Shown here in pieces: positions 44,926 through 54,742 of a DNA stretch of 64,000 nt. The DNA comes from Sphingomonas sp. Leaf230 (GTDB taxonomy: Bacteria > Pseudomonadota > Alphaproteobacteria > Sphingomonadales > Sphingomonadaceae). Within the stretch, counting starts at the first letter, position 1; each line of letters starts with the position of its first letter. The notes beneath the pieces are model-generated. The model saw only the letters and a list, made by a program, of their open reading frames with translations, was not told the DNA's origin and searched no databases. Where the stretch lies: positions 1,027-65,026 of the forward strand of contig NZ_LMKW01000008.1 in the NCBI RefSeq assembly GCF_001421745.1. The letters are read 5' to 3'. The translations under genes and the position numbers were made by a program.

Positions 44926-46503
44926 TTACTGGTTGTTCTGACGATGCAGGAAGCGGGGGATGTCGAGCGGGTCCTGAGGAGCCGCCTCGCCGTCTTCCTT
45001 CGCAGCACCGCGTGCCGCGTTCGACATGCGCTCGAACAGCGTACCGCCGAGCTTCACGCGCGGTGCGGCCGGCACCGCCTCAGGGGCAGCCTCGGCACCC
45101 GGAGCGAGCCAGCGACGACGTGCACCACCTTCGTCAGCAGCCGGCGTCGGCACCGGAACAGCCGGCGCGATCGGTGCGCGAGCGGGCGGCACCGACGATG
45201 CCGAAGCCGGGCGCGCGATCGGACCGCGACCGTAAGGCTCGTCGCCATACGTGCGCGGCGCTTGAGCAGGCTGCGGTGCAGGAGCAACCGGCGCAGTCGC
45301 GGCCTGCGGCACGATCGTCTCGGTACCTAGCACGAGTTCGTCATTCGACTTGGACGACGACGGCTCGACTTCCGACGACGCGTTCAGGTCGAGCGGCTCT
45401 TCGTCGGCGGACGACGCGGCGGGCGCAGCCGACGACGCGGCAGGCTCGCTCGGACGGAACGAGGTGTTCTCGTCGGTCTTGCGCGATCCGAAGCTGAACG
45501 AGCGGGTCGGCTCGGGTGCGACTTCCGGCGGGCGCGCATCGGCGTCGATCCCGGTCGCGACGACCGAGACGCGGATCTTGCCCTCGAGCTCCTGGTTGAA
45601 CGCCGAACCCCAGATGATGTTCGCGTCGGGATCGACCAGGTCGCGGATGTGATTCGCTGCTTCGTCGACTTCGAGCAGGCGCATGTCGTCGCCGCCGGTG
45701 ATCGAGATGATGACTCCCTTCGCGCCGCGCATGCTGACGCCTTCGAGCAGCGGGTTCGAGATCGCCTTCTGCGCAGCTTCGAGCGCGCGGTTGTCGCCGC
45801 TCGCCTCGCCGGTGCCCATCATCGCCTTGCCCATCTCCTGCATCACCGAGCGGACGTCGGCGAAATCGAGGTTGATGAGGCCCGGCATCACCATCAGGTC
45901 GGTGATGCTGCGGACGCCCTGCTGGAGCACCTCGTCCGCCATGGTGAACGCTTCCTTGAAGGTCGTGTTCGCGTTGGCGATAAGGAACAGGTTCTGGTTC
46001 GGGATGACGATCAGCGTATCGACGTACTTCTGGAGCTCGTCGATGCCGCCCTCGGCCGACTTGGCGCGACGGTTGCCCTCGAACGCGAACGGCTTGGTCA
46101 CGACGCCGACGGTCAGGATACCCATGTCGCGCGCCGCCTTGGCGATGACCGGCGCTGCGCCCGTACCCGTACCGCCGCCCATGCCGGCGGTGATGAAGCA
46201 CATGTGCGCGCCTTCGAGCATCTTGGCGAGCTGGTCGATCGTCTCTTCGGCCGCCGCGCGACCGATCTCGGGACGCGAACCGGCGCCGAGACCCTGCGTG
46301 ATCTTGGTGCCGAGCTGGATCCGCTGCGGTGCGGTCGACTGCTTCAACGCCTGCGCGTCGGTGTTGGCCACGAGGAAGTCGACGCCCTGGACGTCGGCCC
46401 GCATCATGTTGGCGATCGCGTTGCCGCCCGCGCCGCCGACGCCGATCACCGCGATGCGGGGGGCCAGATCGTCCACTTCGGGACTAAGGAATTCGATGCT
46501 CAT
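44926..46503 (-). CDS. ftsZ: Cell division protein FtsZ
   Basis: Tubulin-like GTPase that forms the division ring. The 525-residue protein has [15 protein letters not shown], the tubulin signature [13 protein letters not shown], the T7 loop region [11 protein letters not shown] and the C-terminal GTPase-activating domain. A long linker of about 190 residues rich in A/P/E/S follows, then the conserved end peptide [12 protein letters not shown] that binds FtsA. The long linker is usual in alphaproteobacteria. ATG 46503 has CGGAGAA upstream; an earlier in-frame ATG adds five residues without support. It is separated from ftsA by 113 bp, so an extra promoter may lie there. Confidence 0.97.
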   Translation of the reverse strand: MSIEFLSPEVDDLAPRIAVIGVGGAGGNAIANMMRADVQGVDFLVANTDAQALKQSTAPQRIQLGTKITQGLGAGSRPEIGRAAAEETIDQLAKMLEGAHMCFITAGMGGGTGTGAAPVIAKAARDMGILTVGVVTKPFAFEGNRRAKSAEGGIDELQKYVDTLIVIPNQNLFLIANANTTFKEAFTMADEVLQQGVRSITDLMVMPGLINLDFADVRSVMQEMGKAMMGTGEASGDNRALEAAQKAISNPLLEGVSMRGAKGVIISITGGDDMRLLEVDEAANHIRDLVDPDANIIWGSAFNQELEGKIRVSVVATGIDADARPPEVAPEPTRSFSFGSRKTDENTSFRPSEPAASSAAPAASSADEEPLDLNASSEVEPSSSKSNDELVLGTETIVPQAATAPVAPAPQPAQAPRTYGDEPYGRGPIARPASASSVPPARAPIAPAVPVPTPAADEGGARRRWLAPGAEAAPEAVPAAPRVKLGGTLFERMSNAARGAAKEDGEAAPQDPLDIPRFLHRQNNQ

Positions 46504-46616
46504 CGCCGTTCTCCGCACAACCCGGTAGATACGCTACGGCCGGGCCCCTGATTAATCTGTGTGCACCAACGCCACGGCCTGTTCCAGCCGAAATAACGCC
46601 AGCGCCCTCGAAACTC

Positions 46617-47879
46617 TTAATAATTCGCGCGTGCCGCCTGAATCAACTTGCGCATCATGCCCATACCCTTTGGTCGATGCACCGTCGTCCGCTGCGGCGC
46701 GAGCCCGCGAAGGTCGATCGGGTTGGTCGCCGCGTAGAAGGCCAACCCCGCTAGCGTCGCGAAAGCCGGTCCGCCATGCGCTTCCGGCAGCGCGGTCAGA
46801 CCACGCGGTCGACCGATCCGCACCGACCGCCCGAGCGCCTGTTGCGCATAGTCGGCGATGCCCTTCAGCTCGGCACCACCACCGGTCAGCACGACCTGAC
46901 GCCCGACCGGCCCCTCGAACTTCAGTTTGGTGAGCGCGTTGCGCACCTCACCCATCTGATGCTCGAGCCGCTGGCGGATCACGCCGATCAGCTGCGCCTT
47001 GGTGATCTGAGCCCCCTCGCCCGCGCCATCCTCGGCGGAGATCGGCATGACCGGGATCATGTCGTGATTATCGCGAGGGCTCGCATTGGCCGAGCCGTGG
47101 AAGCACTTCATCCGCTCGGCGTTCTGGCGCCGCGTCCCGAACGCGCTGGCGATATCATCCGTAATGTCCTGCGCGCCGATCGGGATCGAGGTCAGCCCGA
47201 CCAGCATGCCCCCTGCGAACAGCGACACGTTGGTGATCCCCGCCCCCATCTCAACCAGCGCGACGCCAAGCTCGCGCTCCTCGTCGCTGAGGCACGCGAG
47301 CCCGGTGGCGACCGGCGAGGCGATGATCGACTTCACCTCGAGATGCGCGGACCGGACGCAGAGATCGAGATTACGCACCGGCGAACCGTCCGCGGCAACG
47401 ACATGAATATGCACGCCGAGCCGATCCGCGTGCAGACCGAGCGGCGTCTTCACGCCCGTCAGCCCATCGAGCGTATAAAGCGCCGGTTGCGCGTGCAGCA
47501 CCATGCGCCCCTGCGGATCGATCGAGTTGCGCCCGGCGGCAAGCAACGCGTCGATATCCTGCTGCTCGACGCGGTGGCCACCTAGTTCGAACTCGACTTC
47601 GGCGACGTCGGACACGAGCCCGCCGGCCGAGAACCCGACCCAGACGTTCTCGATGTTGATCCCCGCGATCCGCTCGGCCTGCTCGACCGCCTCGCGCACC
47701 GCAGCTTCGGTCGTCGCCATGTCGGCGATATAGCCGCGCTTGACGCCGCGGCTCTCGCGCTGGCCGGTGCCGAGCACGATCAGCTCGCCCCCGTCCCCCT
47801 TCTGCGCGATCATCGCCGAAACCTTCGACGACCCGATATCGAGCGCCGTGATCAGCCCTTCCGGTGCCACCTTCGCCAT
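46617..47879 (-). CDS. ftsA: Cell division protein FtsA
   Basis: Actin-like membrane-tethered protein that anchors FtsZ. The 420-residue protein has ITALDIGSSKVSAMIA (phosphate 1), the 1C/SHS2 region GVHIHVVAADGS, VEMGAGITNVSLFAGG (phosphate 2) and VLTGGGAELKGIADYAQQAL (adenosine motif). A C-terminal amphipathic helix (GMMRKLIQAARANY) serves for membrane binding. The ATG lies one base after the ftsQ stop (TGACATG). Confidence 0.96.
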   Translation of the reverse strand: MAKVAPEGLITALDIGSSKVSAMIAQKGDGGELIVLGTGQRESRGVKRGYIADMATTEAAVREAVEQAERIAGINIENVWVGFSAGGLVSDVAEVEFELGGHRVEQQDIDALLAAGRNSIDPQGRMVLHAQPALYTLDGLTGVKTPLGLHADRLGVHIHVVAADGSPVRNLDLCVRSAHLEVKSIIASPVATGLACLSDEERELGVALVEMGAGITNVSLFAGGMLVGLTSIPIGAQDITDDIASAFGTRRQNAERMKCFHGSANASPRDNHDMIPVMPISAEDGAGEGAQITKAQLIGVIRQRLEHQMGEVRNALTKLKFEGPVGRQVVLTGGGAELKGIADYAQQALGRSVRIGRPRGLTALPEAHGGPAFATLAGLAFYAATNPIDLRGLAPQRTTVHRPKGMGMMRKLIQAARANY

Positions 47880-47880
47880 G

Positions 47881-48855
47881 TCATCCCTCCCCGCCCGTTA
47901 CGTTCGCGCCCGCCGTTTGCGACGGAGTATTCGTAGTTTCGCCCGTTGCTGGCGCGCTGGCCCCCGCGCTGGCAGGTGCCGGCACGTCGACGCTGTGCGC
48001 CAGGCTTGCGCCCGGCTTGCGCGCGACCAGCTTGGTCGGATCGCGCATGTCGAACCGGATCCAGCCGCGCCCCAGCAGCGGCCTTGCCCCATCCAGTTCG
48101 GCGAACTTCACCAGCGCACGAGGCGCCCCGTCTTCGGGGAGCGCCAACGTCTCGCCGCTCTCGAACGTCAGGTCCCAGCGTCGATTGCCGACCCAGGTCG
48201 CTGCCTTCACGCGCGGCTTCAGCGCGGGCGCGGCGGCGAGCAGCGTCTGGTACGACGCCTCCTGCCGATCCGCGCCCGGCCCGATCACCAGTGGCAGATT
48301 CGGGATCGCATCCGGCTGCACCGGCTCCAGCAAAACGCCCGACGAATCGATCAGCGTAAGTTGCCCATTGTCCTGCCACACCGCGGCGGGGGTCCGCTCG
48401 ACGATATCGACCAGCATCGTGTTGGGCAGCCGCCGCGAGACGTGCGCGTCCGCGATCCAGCCATAGCGCAGCAGTTTCTGCCGCACCGCCTCCAGGTCGA
48501 CCGACAGCATCGACGTCTGGTTCTGCTTGTCCTCCAGCGCGACCGCATAGACCGACATCCGGTCCATCCGCTTGAGGCCCGTGACCTCGATCTGCTCGAC
48601 CTTGAACCCCGCGCGCCCGGCACCCTCGGCCACCGCCGCGCCGATCATGCCGGGGATGCCGACCCACGTCGCCGCCGCGATCGCGACCGCACCACCCGCG
48701 CCGAGGATCGACCACGTCGCGATCTTGCGCAGCGTGTCCTCGCTGACCGGGAGCATCCCGACCAGCCGGTCCATCACCGACACTTTCTTGACCGCGACCT
48801 TCCGCCGCGGGGCGGGCCGCTTGGGCGGCGGACCGCGCTTGATCGTGCGGCTCAT
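47881..48855 (-). CDS. ftsQ: Cell division protein FtsQ
   Basis: Bitopic divisome protein linking cytoplasmic and periplasmic parts. The 324-residue product has a basic cytoplasmic tail (KRGPPPKRPAPRRKVAVKKV), one membrane helix (about residues 44-66), a POTRA domain (GFKVEQIEVTGLKRMDRMSV) and the FtsQ domain (ADAHVSRRLPNTMLVDIVER ... AAVWQDNGQLTLIDSSGVLL). The last 40 residues are low-complexity A/P/T/G. The start overlaps the ddl stop (ATGA). Confidence 0.93.
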   Translation of the reverse strand: MSRTIKRGPPPKRPAPRRKVAVKKVSVMDRLVGMLPVSEDTLRKIATWSILGAGGAVAIAAATWVGIPGMIGAAVAEGAGRAGFKVEQIEVTGLKRMDRMSVYAVALEDKQNQTSMLSVDLEAVRQKLLRYGWIADAHVSRRLPNTMLVDIVERTPAAVWQDNGQLTLIDSSGVLLEPVQPDAIPNLPLVIGPGADRQEASYQTLLAAAPALKPRVKAATWVGNRRWDLTFESGETLALPEDGAPRALVKFAELDGARPLLGRGWIRFDMRDPTKLVARKPGASLAHSVDVPAPASAGASAPATGETTNTPSQTAGANVTGGEG

Positions 48856-49790
48856 GGAGAAGGGTGATCCGCGATCGCCTCGTCGACGATCGCCTGGACC
48901 AGCTCGGCATAGCTCATGCCGATGTGCCGCGCCTGTTCGGGGACGAGGCTTAAGGGAGTCATCCCCGGCTGCGTGTTCACCTCGAGCAGGAACAGCCCGT
49001 CGACGCCGCGCTCGTCATCCCAGCGGAAGTCCGACCGCGACGCGCCCTTGCAGCCGAGCAAGCGGTGCGCTTCGAGCGCGAGGCTCTTGCAGGCATCGGT
49101 GATCTCGTCGGGAATCTCCGCCGGGCAGACGTGCACCGTCATCCCATCGGTGTATTTCGCGTCGTAATCGTACCAGCCGCTCTTGGGCTTCAACTCGGTC
49201 ACGCCGAGCGCTTTGCCGCCGAGCACCGCCGTCGTCAGCTCGCGCCCACGGATATACGGCTCGGCAAGCAGTTCCTCGAATTCGCCCCACGGGCCCACGC
49301 TATCGCGCGCGATCGGATTTCCGTAATTGCCGGAGTCGGTGACGATCGCAACGCCGACCGACGAACCCTCGTTGACCGGCTTCAGCACATACGGCCGCGC
49401 CATGGGATCGCCCTCGAACAGATCCGCCGACTTGACGATCCGCCCGCCCGGCATCGGCACGCCCGCGGGAACGAGCAGCAGCTTGGTCAGCACCTTGTCG
49501 ATCGCGATCACCGAGGTCGCGAGGCCAGAATGCGTGTAGCGCAGGCCCATCAGGTCGAGCAGTCCCTGCACCGAGCCATCCTCGCCAGGCGTCCCATGCA
49601 GCGCATTGAACACGAGGTCAGGCTCGGCCTCGGCGAGCTTGGCGGCAACATCCCGCCCCATATCGATCCGCGTAACCCGGTGCCCAAGCGACTCCAGCGC
49701 GTCCGCACAGCCATTACCCGACATCAGCGAAACCTCACGCTCCGCCGACCAGCCGCCCATGAGCACCGCGATGTGAAGTGGACCCGTCAT
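48852..49790 (-). CDS. ddl: D-alanine--D-alanine ligase
   Basis: ATP-grasp enzyme making D-Ala-D-Ala for peptidoglycan. The 312-residue protein has VLMGGWSAEREVSLMSG, VFNALHGTPGEDGSVQGLLD, VLKPVNEGSSVGVAIV and the C-terminal LEVNTQPGMTPLSLVPEQA, all hallmarks of DdlB. The ATG overlaps the murB stop (ATGA at 49787-49790), a coupling that survives despite a repeat element at the murB 3' end. Confidence 0.96.
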   Translation of the reverse strand: MTGPLHIAVLMGGWSAEREVSLMSGNGCADALESLGHRVTRIDMGRDVAAKLAEAEPDLVFNALHGTPGEDGSVQGLLDLMGLRYTHSGLATSVIAIDKVLTKLLLVPAGVPMPGGRIVKSADLFEGDPMARPYVLKPVNEGSSVGVAIVTDSGNYGNPIARDSVGPWGEFEELLAEPYIRGRELTTAVLGGKALGVTELKPKSGWYDYDAKYTDGMTVHVCPAEIPDEITDACKSLALEAHRLLGCKGASRSDFRWDDERGVDGLFLLEVNTQPGMTPLSLVPEQARHIGMSYAELVQAIVDEAIADHPSP

Positions 49791-50935
49791 GCCTCCCCTC
49801 CCGCATGCGGGAGGGGACCGAGGGGTGGGCGCCCGCCATCACCGGCCGCATCGTTGGTGGAAAGCGCGGGCGCGGCGCTGCTTGGCTGCCCCTCACCCCG
49901 ACCGTCTCCCCGCAGGGGAGAGGGAGCAGCGATGCCGACCCGCTGGATTTCCCACTCCAACGTCACCCCCGAATGCGCCTTCACTCTGTCCCGTACCTCT
50001 TCACCCAACGCCTCGATCTCCGCGCTCGATGCGGACCCGAGGTTCAGCAGGAAATTGCAATGCTTCTCACTGACCTGCGCATCGCCGCGAGTCAGCCCCC
50101 GGCACCCGGCCGCGTCGATCAACGCCCAAGCCTTGTGCCCCTCGGGATTCTTGAACGTCGAGCCCCCGGTGCGCGACCGCAAAGGCTGCGAAGCCTCGCG
50201 CTCGGCGGCGATCCGGTCCATCTCCGCACCGATCACGGCGGGCTCGCCGGGCGTGCCGAAGAACACCGCTTCGACCACGACCGCGCCGGCCGGCAGGTCC
50301 GAATGACGATAGGTGAACCCGAGTTTCTCGGCGGACCAGACTTCGACCGAACCCTCCCGCGTAACCACGGTAGCCTCGACCAGAATATCGCTGACATCGC
50401 GACCATAAGCACCCGCGTTCATCCGAACCGCTCCGCCGACAGTACCCGGTATCCCACGCAGAAACTCAAGCCCGGCAATCCCAGCATCCCGCGCGGCACT
50501 GGCAACGGTAATCCCCATCGCCCCCGCGCCCGCACGAACGCGACCGTCCTGCACCGAAACCTTCGCCATAGCCTTGGGAAGCCGCACCACGACCCCCGGC
50601 ACGCCGCCATCGCGTACGATCAGGTTCGAGCCTACGCCGATCGGCAGCACCGACGTCGAAGGATCGAGAGCCTTCAGCAACCCCGCCAGATCCTCGACAT
50701 CCGAAGGCCGCACCAGCCACTCCGCCGGGCCACCGGTACGAAACCAGATAAAGTCCGCCAGACTGCCATTAGCCGTCAGAGTACCACGCAGGTCCTCCCC
50801 GGCACGGGGAGGGGGACCGCCAAAGGCGGTGGAGGGGGCTCTGCCAGAAGCGTTACGCTCGTGGACGCCCCCCTCCACCATCCCTTGCATGGTCCCCCTC
50901 CCCGTACCGGGGAGGATTTGCGACGCGCCACTCAC
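49787..50935 (-). CDS. murB: UDP-N-acetylenolpyruvoylglucosamine reductase with repeat-derived ends
   Basis: The FAD enzyme reduces UDP-GlcNAc-enolpyruvate to UDP-MurNAc in the cytoplasm. The core is normal: [60 protein letters not shown] and [19 protein letters not shown]. The total length, 382 residues, is about 80 above the usual size. After the GTG start (GTGA overlap with murC) and four more residues, about 44 residues come from a palindromic element (50787-50922). At the C-terminus, after LEWEIQRVG, about 48 more ([14 protein letters not shown]...PLPHAGGEA) come from another (49792-49927). Both additions are in frame and lie outside the enzyme core. Confidence 0.9.
   Translation of the reverse strand: MSGASQILPGTGRGTMQGMVEGGVHERNASGRAPSTAFGGPPPRAGEDLRGTLTANGSLADFIWFRTGGPAEWLVRPSDVEDLAGLLKALDPSTSVLPIGVGSNLIVRDGGVPGVVVRLPKAMAKVSVQDGRVRAGAGAMGITVASAARDAGIAGLEFLRGIPGTVGGAVRMNAGAYGRDVSDILVEATVVTREGSVEVWSAEKLGFTYRHSDLPAGAVVVEAVFFGTPGEPAVIGAEMDRIAAEREASQPLRSRTGGSTFKNPEGHKAWALIDAAGCRGLTRGDAQVSEKHCNFLLNLGSASSAEIEALGEEVRDRVKAHSGVTLEWEIQRVGIAAPSPLRGDGRGEGQPSSAAPALSTNDAAGDGGRPPLGPLPHAGGEA
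49792..49927. repeat. Palindromic repeat element inside the 3' end of murB
   Basis: CCCCTCCCGCATGCGGGAGGGG-type hairpin sequence at 49795-49816 and CTCCCCGCAGGGGAG at 49907-49921 bound the element, with GGGGTGGGCG near one end and CCCCTCACCCCG near the other. It is read in frame as the last ~48 codons of murB. Confidence 0.75.
50787..50922. repeat. Palindromic repeat element inside the 5' end of murB
   Basis: Terminal arms CGCAGGTCCTCCCC and GGGGAGGATTTGCG (two mismatches) enclose nested hairpins: CCTCCCCGGCACGGGGAGG, ACCGCCAAAGGCGGT, ACCATCCCTTGCATGGT and CCTCCCCGTACCGGGGAGG (as complementary reads), plus inner GGAGGGGGC/GCCCCCCTCC arms. It adds about 44 in-frame codons after MSGAS of MurB. 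Confidence 0.85.
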
Positions 50936-52350
50936 GCCAGCACCTTCGCGCGTTCGGCAGCGATCGCATCGGCGAGACCGGCAGCCCATTTCGTGATGTC
51001 GCCAGCCCCCAGACAAACAACCATGTCGTCAGCCTCGATCGTCGCCGCTAGTTCCACCGCCAGCGCATCCGCGTCCGCGACCACACCCGCAAACCGGTGC
51101 CCGCGCCGCTTCAACCCCTCGACCAGAGCCGCCGCATCGACGCCCTCGACAGGCGCCTCGCCGGCCGCGTAGACCGGCGTCACCAACACCCGGTCCGCAT
51201 CGTTGAAGGCCGTCTGGAAATCCTCCATCAGATTGCCGAGCCGCGAATAGCGATGCGGCTGCACGACTGCGATCACGCGCCCCTTCACGCCCTCGCGCGC
51301 TGCCGCCAGCACGGCCCGGATCTCGACCGGATGATGCCCGTAATCGTCGATGATCGTGACACCGGCCACTTCGCCCACCTTAGTGAACCGCCGCTTCACG
51401 CCGCCGAACTTGGCGAACCCCTGCTGGATCGTCGCGTCCGCAATTCCCAGTTCCAATGCCACGCCGATCGCCGCCAGAGCGTTCTGAACGTTATGCCGCC
51501 CAGGCATCGGCATCTCGATTCCCACGATCGTCCGCGTCGCGCCATCGCGCTCACGCACCACGCAATCGAAGCGGTTGCCGCCTGGAATCGGGGTGACCTC
51601 CACCCCGCGCACATCCGCCTGCGCCGAGAAACCGTACGTAACGACCCGACGATCGCGCACCCGCGGCAGGATCCCCTGCACCTCCGGATGATCGAGGCAC
51701 AGCAGCGCCGCGCCATAGAATGGCACGTTCTCGACAAACTCGACGAACGCATCCTTCACCGCGTCGAACGAGCCGTAATGGTCGAGATGCTCGGGATCGA
51801 TGTTGGTGACCACCGCGATCGTCCCGTCGAGCCGCAGGAAGCTGCCGTCGCTCTCGTCCGCCTCGACCACCATCCAGTTGCTCGCACCCAGTCGCGCGTT
51901 CGAGCCGTACGAGTTGATGATCCCGCCGTTGATGACGGTCGGATCGACGCCGCCGGCATCGAGCAATGCCGCGACCATCGAGGTCGTCGTGGTCTTGCCG
52001 TGCGTACCCGCGACCGCGACGGTCGACTTCAGGCGCATCAGTTCGGCGAGCATTTCCGCCCGCCGCACCACCGGCACGCGCGCATTGAGCGCCGCCTCGA
52101 CCTCCGGGTTCGAACGCACGATCGCGGTCGACACTACCACCACCGCGGCGTCGCCGATGTTCGACGCCGCATGGCCGATCGCGACCGGGATGCCCTTGTC
52201 GCGCAACCCCTGCACGACATAGCCCTCGGCGACGTCCGAGCCCTGCACGCGGTAGCCGAGGTTCTTCATCACCTCGGCGATGCCCGACATGCCGATCCCG
52301 CCGATCCCGACGAAGTGGATCGTGCCGATATCCGTTGCGACGCCCTTCAT
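50932..52350 (-). CDS. murC: UDP-N-acetylmuramate--L-alanine ligase
   Basis: ATP-dependent Mur ligase adding L-Ala to UDP-MurNAc. The 472-residue protein has [19 protein letters not shown], the P-loop [39 protein letters not shown] and [15 protein letters not shown], the standard MurC set. The ATG overlaps the murG stop (ATGA) and its TGA overlaps the GTG of murB. The frame runs open upstream into murG, but [20 protein letters not shown] is the natural start. Confidence 0.96.
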   Translation of the reverse strand: MKGVATDIGTIHFVGIGGIGMSGIAEVMKNLGYRVQGSDVAEGYVVQGLRDKGIPVAIGHAASNIGDAAVVVVSTAIVRSNPEVEAALNARVPVVRRAEMLAELMRLKSTVAVAGTHGKTTTTSMVAALLDAGGVDPTVINGGIINSYGSNARLGASNWMVVEADESDGSFLRLDGTIAVVTNIDPEHLDHYGSFDAVKDAFVEFVENVPFYGAALLCLDHPEVQGILPRVRDRRVVTYGFSAQADVRGVEVTPIPGGNRFDCVVRERDGATRTIVGIEMPMPGRHNVQNALAAIGVALELGIADATIQQGFAKFGGVKRRFTKVGEVAGVTIIDDYGHHPVEIRAVLAAAREGVKGRVIAVVQPHRYSRLGNLMEDFQTAFNDADRVLVTPVYAAGEAPVEGVDAAALVEGLKRRGHRFAGVVADADALAVELAATIEADDMVVCLGAGDITKWAAGLADAIAAERAKVLA

Positions 52351-53489
52351 GCGAACTGCGCCTTGGGCTTGGAGGGCACACCGACCGGAATGCGCGACAA
52401 CGGTGCGTCTAGGCTCTCGACCAGATCCGCCAGATCGCTCGCCGCGTTCGGCCGCCCGCAACTGCGCGCACGCCCCGCCGCGTTCTGCAACGCCGCCGGA
52501 TCGAGCCCGAGTTTCTGCATCTGCTTGGCCAGTTCCACTGCGGTAAAGTCTCCTTGCGCAATCGTTCGCGCACCGCCCGCCCGCGTGATCTCGCGCGCGT
52601 TCACGGTCTGGTGATCGTCGGTTGCGCCCGGCAGAGGCACCAAAATCGCCGGACGCCCCGCCGCGGTAAGTTCCGAAATCGTCGAAGCGCCCGCACGTGC
52701 GATGACCAGATGCGCCCACGCCAGTTGCTCGGGCATATCGGGCAGATACGTCGCCAGCTCGGCCGGAATATGATGCTCGGCGTACTTGGCGCGAACCGCG
52801 TCGATATCCTCGATCCGCGCCTGATGCGTCACCTGCAACCGCCGCCGGAACGTCACCGGGAGCATCGCCAGACCATCGGGCACGACCTGCGACAGGATGC
52901 TCGCTCCCTGGCTCCCGCCGGTCACGAGCACACGGAAGATCCCGTCCTCCTCTAGCAGCGGATACGGTCGCGAGCGCAACGCCAGCACCGCCTCGCGCAC
53001 CGGATTGCCGACCAGATGCGCCTTGCCCAGCAGCTTCGGCGCGAGGCGCTCGGTCGGCTCGGACGAGGTCGCGATCGCGTCGACGCGCCCCGCGACGAAG
53101 CGGTTCACGCGCCCCAGCACCGCGTTCTGCTCGTGCACCGCAGTCGGAATCTTGTCCGCGAACGCCGCGAGCAATGCCGGCAATGCAGGATAGCCACCGA
53201 AGCCGATCACCGCGGCGGGCTTGAACGTCCGGTACAGCTCGCGCGCCATCGCCCGCCCGCGCCACATCTCCCGCGTGGCCCGCGCCCAGCCGAGCGGCCC
53301 GCCGGTAAAGCGTCCCGCCGGCAGGACATGCGTCTGGATATCCTCGAACAGCCCCGGAAACCGCACGCCGCGCGCGTCGCTGACCAGCGCGACACGGTGG
53401 CCGCGCTTGGTCAGTTCGGCCGCGAGCGCCGCTGCCGGGACCATGTGTCCCCCGGTCCCACCGGCTGCGAGGACATAATGCTTACTCAT
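52347..53489 (-). CDS. murG: Lipid II-forming GlcNAc transferase MurG
   Basis: Peripheral membrane GT28 glycosyltransferase converting lipid I to lipid II. The 380-residue protein has [72 protein letters not shown] and [20 protein letters not shown]. The C-terminus has a Ser/Pro-rich extension. Overlaps ftsW (ATGA) upstream and murC downstream. Confidence 0.96.
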   Translation of the reverse strand: MSKHYVLAAGGTGGHMVPAAALAAELTKRGHRVALVSDARGVRFPGLFEDIQTHVLPAGRFTGGPLGWARATREMWRGRAMARELYRTFKPAAVIGFGGYPALPALLAAFADKIPTAVHEQNAVLGRVNRFVAGRVDAIATSSEPTERLAPKLLGKAHLVGNPVREAVLALRSRPYPLLEEDGIFRVLVTGGSQGASILSQVVPDGLAMLPVTFRRRLQVTHQARIEDIDAVRAKYAEHHIPAELATYLPDMPEQLAWAHLVIARAGASTISELTAAGRPAILVPLPGATDDHQTVNAREITRAGGARTIAQGDFTAVELAKQMQKLGLDPAALQNAAGRARSCGRPNAASDLADLVESLDAPLSRIPVGVPSKPKAQFA

Positions 53490-54742
53490 TCACCACTCCA
53501 GCGGACGACATAGGGGCTCCGCGTGAGAAACGGATTGCGCCGGGTAAACGCCAGCAGCAACCCCATGCCGACCGACAACGCGATCATCGACGATCCGCCA
53601 TAGCTGATGAACGGCAGCGTCATACCCTTAGACGGCGCGAGGCCGGTGTTGACCGCCATGCTCACCAGCGCCTGCGCGCCGAACTGCGTGGCGAGGCCCG
53701 CGGAGGCGAGCAGCTTGAATTCGTCCTGCTCGTCCAGCAACTTGACGAACACGCGCACGACGATCGCCAAGAAGATCACCGCGATCACCGAGCATGCGAT
53801 CAGCCCGAATTCCTCGCCGATCACCGAGAAGATATAGTCGGTATGCGCCTCGGGCAGCCCGAATTTCGCCGCACCCGCGCCGGGGCCTGTTCCGGTCCAA
53901 CCGCCTGCGGTCAGCGTGTTATGCGCCGCATTCGTCTGGAAATGATCGCCTGCGCCCTCGCCCTCGACACCGGGAAACAGGAACGCATCGATCCGCGACC
54001 GCGCCACGCCGTAGAAGACATAGGCGGCAATCAGCCCCGCCGGGGCCATCGCGACGAGGCCGAGCATCACCTTGGCCGGCGTCCCCGCGATCATCAGCAG
54101 CGCCATCCACACCGAGCAGAAGATGATCGTCTGGCCGAAATCGGGTTGCAGCATCAGCAGCACAGCCACGCCCGCGGTCATCGCGCCGGTGATCAGCACG
54201 GTCGGCAGCTCGGCATCCTTCGCGCGCAACGACAACAGCCACGCGACCGTGACGATGAACAGCGGCTTCAGGAACTCGGAAGGCTGGAACTGCGCGAACC
54301 CGACGCCGAGCCAGCGCCGCGCGCCGTTCGCCTCGACCCCGATGAACGGCGTCACCATCAGCATCAGCACGAACAGCGCGCAGCCGCCGATCGCCATCCG
54401 CCGCGCCATCGACACGGGCATCATCGACACGCCGAACAGCACCGGCAGCGAAACGCCGACCCACATCAACTGCCGCCAGAAATAGTAGAGCGGCGCGATC
54501 TTGTGGTGCTCGCCCGAATAACGGACCGCGCTTGCCGGCGACGCCGCCGCGACCGCAATCAGCCCGATCGCGATCAGGAACAGCGTCAGCAGCAGCAGCA
54601 TCCGGTCGATATCCCAGAACCACGTGCCGAGCGGCGACTGATCGCCCCGCCCGCCGCGCCGCTTCAGCTTGGCGACGATGCTGGTCTTCGGTGTGCCCAT
54701 ATCGCCCCTAACGTCGATCCTACCAGCGCGGATATCGGTCAT
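53486..54742 (-). CDS. ftsW: Septal peptidoglycan polymerase FtsW
   Basis: SEDS-family glycosyltransferase working with FtsI. The 418-residue protein has about ten membrane helices, with WLGVGFAQFQPSEFLKPLFI, LLMLQPDFGQTIIFCSVWMA, the large periplasmic loop with GGWTGTGPGAGAAKFGLPEA and HTDYIFSVIGEEFGLI, and the C-terminal MTLPFISYGGSSMIALSVGM. ATG 54742 overlaps the murD stop; a later ATG (MGTPKTSIVA) would remove 14 residues. Confidence 0.95.
   Translation of the reverse strand: MTDIRAGRIDVRGDMGTPKTSIVAKLKRRGGRGDQSPLGTWFWDIDRMLLLLTLFLIAIGLIAVAAASPASAVRYSGEHHKIAPLYYFWRQLMWVGVSLPVLFGVSMMPVSMARRMAIGGCALFVLMLMVTPFIGVEANGARRWLGVGFAQFQPSEFLKPLFIVTVAWLLSLRAKDAELPTVLITGAMTAGVAVLLMLQPDFGQTIIFCSVWMALLMIAGTPAKVMLGLVAMAPAGLIAAYVFYGVARSRIDAFLFPGVEGEGAGDHFQTNAAHNTLTAGGWTGTGPGAGAAKFGLPEAHTDYIFSVIGEEFGLIACSVIAVIFLAIVVRVFVKLLDEQDEFKLLASAGLATQFGAQALVSMAVNTGLAPSKGMTLPFISYGGSSMIALSVGMGLLLAFTRRNPFLTRSPYVVRWSGE

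Noticed and set aside
51097..52614. 505-codon open frame opposite murC
   Set aside because: Same high-G+C shadow effect; murC on the minus strand has all Mur-ligase motifs.
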